A program made the position numbers and the translations under genes. This document shows, one piece after another, positions 58,468 through 64,000 of a stretch of DNA of 64,000 bases. The notes below the pieces were generated by a model. The model searched no databases. It was not told the DNA's origin and saw only the letters and a list, made by a program, of their open reading frames with translations. The DNA comes from CF-118 sp035689345 (GTDB lineage Bacteria > Chloroflexota > Dormibacteria > Dormibacterales > Dormibacteraceae): contig DASSLR010000084.1 of NCBI GenBank assembly GCA_035689345.1, positions 27,801 through 91,800 of the forward strand, read 5' to 3'. The stretch's first letter is position 1; every line of letters starts with the position of its first letter.

Positions 58468-59820
58468 ATGCAGGTCTCGCCCGAACGCACCGTCTTCGTC
58501 ATCCTCAGCTTCGAGGGACCGGACGTGTACAGCCAGGCCGGCGGCCTCGGCGTCCGCGTCAAGGGACTCTCGCGAACCCTCGCGCGCCTCGGTTACGAGA
58601 CGCACCTTTTCTTCATCGGCGACCCGGAGCTGCCGAGCGAAGAGGTCCACGAGCGCGGAAGGCTCCACTACCACCGCTGGTGCCAGTGGCTCTCCGCGTT
58701 TCATCGCGGCGGCGTCTACGACGGGGAGGAGGACAAGCTCCGGGACTGGGACCGCAGCGTTCCGCCAGCGGTGATCGACGGCATCGTCGTGCCCGCGATC
58801 GAGTCGGGCCGCAACGTCGTCGTGCTGGGCGAGGAGTGGCAGACCGCGGCGACCATGAACCTGCTCTCCGATTCGCTGTACTACCGCGGCCTGCGCGACC
58901 GCGTGGTGATGCTGTGGAACGCCAACAACACCTTCGGGTTTCAGCGCATCAACTGGGGCGCGCTCGCGTTCGCCTCGACCATCACCACGGTCAGCCGGTA
59001 CATGAAGTTCCGCATGTGGGAGTGGGGCCAGAACCCCATCGTCATTCCCAACGGGGTTCCGCGCCCGTCCGGGCACGGGCCGGCCGCGGCTGCGGTCGCG
59101 GGAGTGCGTGAGGCGGCCGGCGCGGACCATCTCTGCTTCAAGATCGGGCGCTTCGATCCCGACAAGCGCTGGCTAATGGCCGTGACCGCGATCGCGGACC
59201 TGAAGAAGAGCGGCAGCCGGGCGAAGCTCCTGTTGCGTGGCGGCCGCGAGCCACATGGCGCCGAGGTGATGCTGCACGCCCGGCACCACGGGCTGCACGT
59301 CACGGACGTGGACGCTCCGGACGACGCCGCCGCGCTGGAGCACGTGCTGCGCCACCACCCGCATGCCGACGTCGTCAACTTCACGAGCTACATCAGCGAC
59401 GACCTGCTCGAGCTCATATACGTCGCCGCCGACGCCGTGCTCGCGAACTCGGGCCACGAGCCTTTTGGGCTCGTCGGCCTCGAGGTGATGGCGGCCGGCG
59501 GCCTCGCCATCACGGGGACGACGGGCGAGGACTACGCGGACGCGTTTCGCAACGCGCTAGTGCTCGAAACGGACGATCCGGTCGAGGTGGTCACCCTTCT
59601 GCGTTTGATCAAGGAGAGGCCCGAGCTCGCGGCCTCGATCCGCAAGCGTGGCCTGACGACCGCGCGCGATTTCGCGTGGGAGAAGGTGATCGACCAGCTG
59701 TTGTTGCGCATCGACCTCGCCGCGGCCCAGCAGGCGGTGCGGCTCGAAGGCGCCGACGTGCCTCCGCCGCCGGCGAAGGGCACCCGGAGACGGCCCGCCC
59801 CCCGCCGCAAAGTAACCTAG
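58468..59820 (+). CDS. GT4/GT5-like glycosyltransferase
   Basis: A 450-residue GT-B-fold glycosyltransferase. The start VFVILSFEGPDVYSQAGGLG resembles the starch/glycogen synthase N-terminus (substrate loop GGLG). NANNTFGFQRINW and TVSRYMKFRMWEWG lie in the middle, CFKIGRFDPDKRW in the second Rossmann domain, and the C-terminal sugar-nucleotide site is NSGHEPFGLVGLEVMAAGG (about 330-348). The tail is Pro/Arg/Lys-rich. ATG 58468 is 5 nt after the preceding stop. Position next to GlgA and GlgP suggests a role in alpha-glucan metabolism, but donor and acceptor cannot be read. Confidence 0.85.
   Translation: MQVSPERTVFVILSFEGPDVYSQAGGLGVRVKGLSRTLARLGYETHLFFIGDPELPSEEVHERGRLHYHRWCQWLSAFHRGGVYDGEEDKLRDWDRSVPPAVIDGIVVPAIESGRNVVVLGEEWQTAATMNLLSDSLYYRGLRDRVVMLWNANNTFGFQRINWGALAFASTITTVSRYMKFRMWEWGQNPIVIPNGVPRPSGHGPAAAAVAGVREAAGADHLCFKIGRFDPDKRWLMAVTAIADLKKSGSRAKLLLRGGREPHGAEVMLHARHHGLHVTDVDAPDDAAALEHVLRHHPHADVVNFTSYISDDLLELIYVAADAVLANSGHEPFGLVGLEVMAAGGLAITGTTGEDYADAFRNALVLETDDPVEVVTLLRLIKERPELAASIRKRGLTTARDFAWEKVIDQLLLRIDLAAAQQAVRLEGADVPPPPAKGTRRRPAPRRKVT
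59813..59818 (+). promoter_or_regulatory. -10-like box of the GH57-GlgA gene
   Basis: TAACCT, eight bases before GTG 59827, overlapping the end of the preceding glycosyltransferase gene. Confidence 0.35.
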
Positions 59821-59826
59821 AAGCCA

Positions 59827-62800
59827 GTGAAGCCCCTCCACGTCGCTTTCGTCTGGCACATGCACCAGCCGTATTACAAGGACGACCTCACCAACACCTA
59901 CCTCCTGCCGTGGGTACGGCTGCGCTGCTCCAAGGACTACCTCAAGATGCCGGCGCTGCTGGACGCGTACCCGAACGTGCGCGCCACCTTCAACCTCGTG
60001 CCGTCGCTGCTGGCGCAGATCGAGGACTACGGCAAGGAGGGGTCGGTCGATCTCTTCCTCAACCTCAGCAGCCGCGAGGCGGGGGAGCTGTCGGTCGAGG
60101 AGCGCACATTCCTGCTGCGCTGGATGCGCGAGTCACCCCGCGCGCTCCGGGTGCAGCAGTCGCCGCGTTACCTGGAGCTGGCCTCACGCTCGCTCGACCA
60201 GCAGTTCACGACCCAGGAGATCCGAGACCTGCAGGTGTGGTTCAACCTCGCGTGGTGCGACCCGATGTGGGTCGATTCCGATCCGCGCCTCTCGGAGCTC
60301 AAGCGCAAGGACCGCGACTTCAGCGAGAAGGACAAGAAGCCCCTCTTCGAGGCCCAGGCCGAGAACATGGCGAGGGTCATCCCGAAGTACCGGGAGCTCG
60401 CGGATCGCGGCCAGGCGGAGCTGACCTTCACTCCTTATTACCACCCGATCCTGCCGCTGCTGTGCCACGTCGACTCGGCCCGCACGGCCAACCCTCAGAT
60501 AAAGCTGCCGGAGCGCCACTTCTCGCATCGCGAGGACGCCGAGCGCCAGATCGAGCTCGGCCAGGGCCTGTTCGAGCGCCTGATCGGACGCAAGCCGGGC
60601 GGCATGTGGCCGTCGGAGATGGCCGTCGGCGAGAGCGTCGCCGGCCTTGCGGTCCGCGCCGGAATCGACTGGATGATCAGCGACGAAGAGGTGCTCGCGC
60701 GCTCCATCGACGCGCACGTGTGGCGAGATCCCGAGGGTCGCGTCAACATCCCGGCCCAGCTGTACCGGCCGTACCGCATCGATCGCGAGGGCCACTCGGT
60801 GGCGATGGTGTTCCGCGACTCGACGCTTTCCAACCTGATCGGTTTCGACTACCAGCGCATGTCCGCGGCCGACGCCGCGCGCGACCTCATGGCGCGCCTC
60901 CGCCGCATCCGCGAGCAGCAGCAGGACGACGACTACCTGGCCGTGATCGCGCTCGACGGTGAGAACGCCTGGGAGTTCTACCCACGCGACGGCCACGATT
61001 TCCTGAACGCGCTTTACGGCGAGCTCGAGGCAGCGGCGCCCGACATCGTCACGACCACGGTGGGCGACTTCCTGAAGGAGCACCCACCGCAGCAGCAACT
61101 GCACCGCCTGCACACCGGCAGCTGGATCGGCGCGAGCCTCGACACGTGGATCGGCGACCCCGACCACAACACGGCATGGGATCTGCTCGCGGAGACCCGC
61201 GCCTGGCTGGAGGAGACGTCTCGCCAGCGGCCGCACGAGTCCGGCCAGGCCATGAACGCGTGGCGCGAGATCCTCATCACCGAGGGCAGCGACTGGTTCT
61301 GGTGGTTCAGCCGCAAGCACGACTCGGGTATGGACCAGATCTGGGACAACCAGTTCCGGCTGCACCTGCGCAACGTCTACAAGGTGATGGGGCAGCGCGC
61401 CCCGGCCCGGTTGTTCCAGCCGATCATCCAGAAGGCGCCGACACCCGAGCGGGGGCTGCCCGAGGTCGAGATCAAGCCAACGTCGCGCAACGACCCGGCG
61501 TGGACCAAGGCCGGCTTCTACCAGGTGGGTTCCGGCTTCGGCGCCCTGCATCGCCCGGCGGGCGTCGTGGAGCGCGTCTTCTACGGCAACGATGCCGAGA
61601 AGCTTTATTTCCGGATCGACACGCCGCGCTCGCCCGCCGACCTGGCCGCCCAGAGCATCAACCTCTGGCTCTACTGCTCGGGACTGCCGGGGCCGGACGG
61701 CCAGGCGGGATCGATCGACCTTCCGCTGCCGCAGGCGGCGGCTGCGGAGTTCGGCTTCGAGCCGGCGTACGTCATCCGCATCGAGCCCCGCGGCCAGGGC
61801 GGCCACGTGACCCTGGCTCGCGTCGCGGATCCGCCGCAGAAGGCCGCGCCCGAAGCGGAATGGGACGCGCAGGACCCCTTCTTCCTCTCCATTCCGTTCG
61901 CCCAGCTCGGCCGGCGCGCCGGCGACCCGGTGGAGCTCGCCCTGGTCGTCAGCCGGGACGGCCGGGACATCGAGCAGGTTCCGCCGAACGGCTCCCTCGG
62001 ACTCCGCGTGCCTGGCGTCGCGACCGTGATCGAGGCGGAGCACGGCAAGCCCCTGAAAGTGCTCGTGGCATCCGCCGAGCTCGCGCCGTTCGCCAAGCTG
62101 GGCGGCATCGCCGACGTGGCCGCCTCGCTGTCCAAGGAGCTGCGCCGGCTCGGCCACGACGTGCGCGCCGTGATCCCGCGCTACCGCCAGGTCGACATCG
62201 CGCATCACGGTCTCGTGCCTGTCGTCAAAGGCCTGCAGGTGCCGCTGGGCACGCAGCCCGTCGAGGCCACCGTCTACGAAGGCCGCGCCGGCGATATGCC
62301 GGTGTACTTCGTCGACTGCCCGCCGCTGTACGACCGCGACAGCCTTTACGGCTTTGGCGACGACGACGCGCGCTTCATCTACTTCTCGCGGGCGATCCTG
62401 GAGATGCTCGGGCCGCTCGACTTTCGGCCCGACGTCATCCACGTGCACGACTGGCAGGCGGCGCTCGTGCCCAACCTGCTCGATCGCCTGCACGCCGACG
62501 GGCCGCTGTCGGACGTGGCGACGGCCCTGACGATTCACAACCTGTCGGCCCAGGGTGTCTACGGCTTCGGCGCGCTGACCCTGGCCGGCCTCGAGAAGTG
62601 GGGCCTCATGCGCGTCGGCATCCCTGGCCTTGACGACGTCGTGAACGTGCTCGGCCGCGGCATCCATTTCGCCGACGTCGTCAACACGGTCAGCGAGCGG
62701 TACGCGGCCGAGATCCAGCGCCCCGAGTTCGGCGAGGGCCTCGACGAGGTGCTCCGGGCCAACGTCCACAAGCTGTACGGCATCGTCAACGGGATCGACT

Positions 62801-63516
62801 ACGAGCAGTTCGATCCGGGACGCGACCCGGCGATCCCCCACCACTACTCGGCCACAGCGCCGGAGGCCAAGGCACTCGACCGCGCGGAGCTGCGCACCGA
62901 GCTCGGGCTGGAGCGCATCGACCGGCCGCTGTGCGCGATGGTGTCGCGCTTCTACGACGTGAAGGGGCTCGACCTCGTGGAGCAGGCGCTGCCGGCGATT
63001 CTCGGCCTGGGGCTGCAGCTGGTGGTGATCGGCACGGGCGACAGGCGGTACGAGGACATGTTCCGGCGCGTGGCCTCGGAGAAGCCCGGCACGGTGGCCG
63101 CGGTCATCGGGTTCGACCCGGCGCTGGCGCAGCGCATCTACGCCGGCGCCGACATGCTGTGGATGCCCTCACGTTTCGAGCCGTGCGGCCTGGCGCAGCT
63201 GATCGCGCTGCGCTACGGCACGATCCCGGTCGTCCGCGCCACCGGCGGTCTCGCCGACACAATTCACGACTATGACCCCGTCGCCAGCATGGGCAACGGG
63301 TTCAGCTTCGAGGCCTATGACCCTTGGCACTTCTTCGCGTGCGTCGTGCGCGCGTGGGAGACGTACCGGCACCACTCGGTGTGGTCGTGGCTCGTGCGCC
63401 GGGCGATGAGCGAGGACGTGTCGTGGTCGAAGTCGGCCCAGAAGTACCTGCAGCTCTACCGTTCGGCGATCGCGAACCACCGCGAGCGCCGCGGCATCGC
63501 AGCCCTCGAAGGCTAG
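59827..63516 (+). CDS. Fusion of a GH57 alpha-glucan-active enzyme and GT5 glycogen synthase
   Basis: A 1229-residue two-enzyme polypeptide. Residues 1-560 form a GH57 domain with HMHQP (11-15), TFTPYYHPILPLL (about 200), the nucleophile in GGMWPSEMAVGES (about 258-270) and the acid in IALDGENAWEFYP (about 373). Residues about 560-735 are beta-rich. Residues 740-1229 are glycogen synthase: KVLVASAELAPFAKLGGIADV (split at about 742-762, KLGG being the ADP-glucose loop), VHDWQAALVPNLL, SRFYDVKGLDLV and SRFEPCGLAQLIALRYG (about 1117). The GH57 activity could be amylase, 4-alpha-glucanotransferase or branching; not decidable. Fusion could couple chain elongation with trimming or branching. Confidence 0.9.
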   Translation: MKPLHVAFVWHMHQPYYKDDLTNTYLLPWVRLRCSKDYLKMPALLDAYPNVRATFNLVPSLLAQIEDYGKEGSVDLFLNLSSREAGELSVEERTFLLRWMRESPRALRVQQSPRYLELASRSLDQQFTTQEIRDLQVWFNLAWCDPMWVDSDPRLSELKRKDRDFSEKDKKPLFEAQAENMARVIPKYRELADRGQAELTFTPYYHPILPLLCHVDSARTANPQIKLPERHFSHREDAERQIELGQGLFERLIGRKPGGMWPSEMAVGESVAGLAVRAGIDWMISDEEVLARSIDAHVWRDPEGRVNIPAQLYRPYRIDREGHSVAMVFRDSTLSNLIGFDYQRMSAADAARDLMARLRRIREQQQDDDYLAVIALDGENAWEFYPRDGHDFLNALYGELEAAAPDIVTTTVGDFLKEHPPQQQLHRLHTGSWIGASLDTWIGDPDHNTAWDLLAETRAWLEETSRQRPHESGQAMNAWREILITEGSDWFWWFSRKHDSGMDQIWDNQFRLHLRNVYKVMGQRAPARLFQPIIQKAPTPERGLPEVEIKPTSRNDPAWTKAGFYQVGSGFGALHRPAGVVERVFYGNDAEKLYFRIDTPRSPADLAAQSINLWLYCSGLPGPDGQAGSIDLPLPQAAAAEFGFEPAYVIRIEPRGQGGHVTLARVADPPQKAAPEAEWDAQDPFFLSIPFAQLGRRAGDPVELALVVSRDGRDIEQVPPNGSLGLRVPGVATVIEAEHGKPLKVLVASAELAPFAKLGGIADVAASLSKELRRLGHDVRAVIPRYRQVDIAHHGLVPVVKGLQVPLGTQPVEATVYEGRAGDMPVYFVDCPPLYDRDSLYGFGDDDARFIYFSRAILEMLGPLDFRPDVIHVHDWQAALVPNLLDRLHADGPLSDVATALTIHNLSAQGVYGFGALTLAGLEKWGLMRVGIPGLDDVVNVLGRGIHFADVVNTVSERYAAEIQRPEFGEGLDEVLRANVHKLYGIVNGIDYEQFDPGRDPAIPHHYSATAPEAKALDRAELRTELGLERIDRPLCAMVSRFYDVKGLDLVEQALPAILGLGLQLVVIGTGDRRYEDMFRRVASEKPGTVAAVIGFDPALAQRIYAGADMLWMPSRFEPCGLAQLIALRYGTIPVVRATGGLADTIHDYDPVASMGNGFSFEAYDPWHFFACVVRAWETYRHHSVWSWLVRRAMSEDVSWSKSAQKYLQLYRSAIANHRERRGIAALEG

Positions 63517-63529
63517 CCCGGCGAGCTAA

Positions 63530-63595
63530 TCACGCGTTTGTATGCAATCGCGTGAAATTCCCGCCGAATAACACGCTTTTGTATACAAGCGCGTT
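63530..63595. repeat. Tandem 26-nt palindromes between convergent genes
   Basis: Two palindromes (63530-63555 and 63570-63595) share a 22-base core repeated at a 40-nt period with three differences: ACGC-x-TTTGTAT-x-CAA-x-CGCGT. Each is an almost perfect dyad around TTGTATnCAA. The second runs into the glgP stop codon. TTGTATACAA resembles operators of GntR-type repressors, but the location between two 3' ends argues for paired terminator hairpins or a site acting at a distance. Confidence 0.65.
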
Positions 63596-64000
63596 CATCC
63601 ACCCCAGTCGGGGAGCAGACGCAGCTGCTCCACCCGCCGTGCGCCCGGCGCGTACGTCTGGTTGAAGTAGTCGAGCACCATGCGTCGCGCGGAGAAATCC
63701 GTGACCACGTGGCGCATGGACGCGCGCATCATCTGCACCCACCGCTGCGGGATGCCTGACGCGTCGCGCTCGAAGTAGACCGGCACGACCTCGCGTTCCA
63801 GCAGGCGGTACAGGCCCTCGGCCTCGGCGCGGTCGTCGGTGGCGGGACGGTCCAGGGTCGCGCCGGACGGGATGGCCCAACCGAGCTCCGGCCGGTACGC
63901 CTCGTCCCACCAGCCATCGAGAACGCTGACGTTGAGGATTCCGTTGGCGGCCGCCTTCATGCCGCTCGTGCCGCTGGCCTCGAGGAACCGGCGCGGGTTG
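63595..64000 (-). CDS. glgP: Alpha-glucan (glycogen) phosphorylase, C-terminal part
   Basis: The last 134 residues of a GT35 phosphorylase that releases glucose 1-phosphate. The visible start reads NPRRFLEASGTSGMKAAANG, the conserved region around the PLP lysine and phosphate site. NVSVLDGWWDEAY and GWAIPSGATL follow, then a C-terminal helix pattern (RRMVLDYFNQTYAP) typical of the shorter bacterial/archaeal phosphorylase group. The gene begins beyond the right edge. It is convergent with the GH57-GlgA gene. Confidence 0.9.
   Translation of the reverse strand, partial: NPRRFLEASGTSGMKAAANGILNVSVLDGWWDEAYRPELGWAIPSGATLDRPATDDRAEAEGLYRLLEREVVPVYFERDASGIPQRWVQMMRASMRHVVTDFSARRMVLDYFNQTYAPGARRVEQLRLLPDWGG

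Noticed and set aside
60184..62844. An 886-codon minus-strand frame
   Set aside because: Antisense shadow of the GH57-GlgA gene, rich in Arg, Val and Asp as expected for a mirror frame.
1..64000. CRISPR arrays, transposases, integrases or prophage genes
   Set aside because: No regularly spaced direct repeats and no recombinase or phage structural motifs were seen.

Overview
The window is about 64 kb of high-GC DNA, densely packed with non-mobile chromosomal genes. I see no phage, transposase, integrase or CRISPR. The gene set suggests an uncultured soil-type bacterium of the Terrabacteria (Chloroflexota / Ca. Dormibacterota-like, or a deep actinobacterial relative). Pointers are a short HisG with HisZ, a Gram-positive-type LexA box, an ImuA/ImuB/DUF6504/DnaE2 cassette, many GTG/TTG starts and many apparently leaderless promoters. 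This placement is inference, not proof.

Layout. 1-1.9 kb: end of a branched-chain amino-acid-type solute-binding lipoprotein and a TPR protein with an acidic tail. 1.9-7.4 kb: overlapping histidine operon hisZ-hisG-hisD-hisB-hisH-hisF-hisI, without hisA, hisC or hisE. 7.4-14.8 kb: complete acetyl-cycle arginine operon argC-J-B-D-R-G-H. 14.8-21 kb: coaX, a GAF/HD-GYP protein, a metallo-beta-lactamase-fold hydrolase, lysS, serS and tRNA-Ser(UGA). 21-25 kb: a cAMP module, with a class III adenylate cyclase beside a transporter-like protein carrying a cyclic-nucleotide-binding domain. 25-30 kb: small membrane proteins, DUF2277, a Fpg/Nei glycosylase and clpB. 30-36 kb: a peptide-scavenging neighbourhood with two TAP-like lipoprotein hydrolases around an M29 aminopeptidase, then tRNA-Ser(GCU). 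36-47 kb: GH15 glucoamylase, an unknown protein, MoeB-like, LarE, GlpK, a membrane PH-like protein, a PMT mannosyltransferase, a GT-C-like protein and DUF1003. 47.6-52.9 kb: a LexA-controlled mutasome operon imuA-imuB-DUF6504-dnaE2. 53-57 kb: a Ser/Thr kinase with a sensor-like ectodomain, a 21-residue Lys/Ala peptide gene and two alpha/beta hydrolases. 57-64 kb: an inositol-monophosphatase-family protein, a glycosyltransferase, a GH57-GlgA fusion and the end of glycogen phosphorylase, forming a storage-polysaccharide locus.

Non-coding signals. (1) An intergenic element of about 110 nt occurs three times, just after stop codons. Two copies share an identical ten-base hairpin loop on different stems, and all three are G-tract-rich. 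(2) TANNNT boxes sit 6-10 nt before the start codon of most transcription units, which implies leaderless mRNAs. (3) At least three genes (argH, glpK, the IMPase-family gene) have no ATG/GTG/TTG where homology needs one, and seem to start at ATA, ATC/CTG and CTG. (4) A LexA box lies exactly in the -35/-10 spacer of the imuA promoter. (5) There is a 186-nt imperfect palindrome and a pair of 26-nt palindromes between convergent genes.
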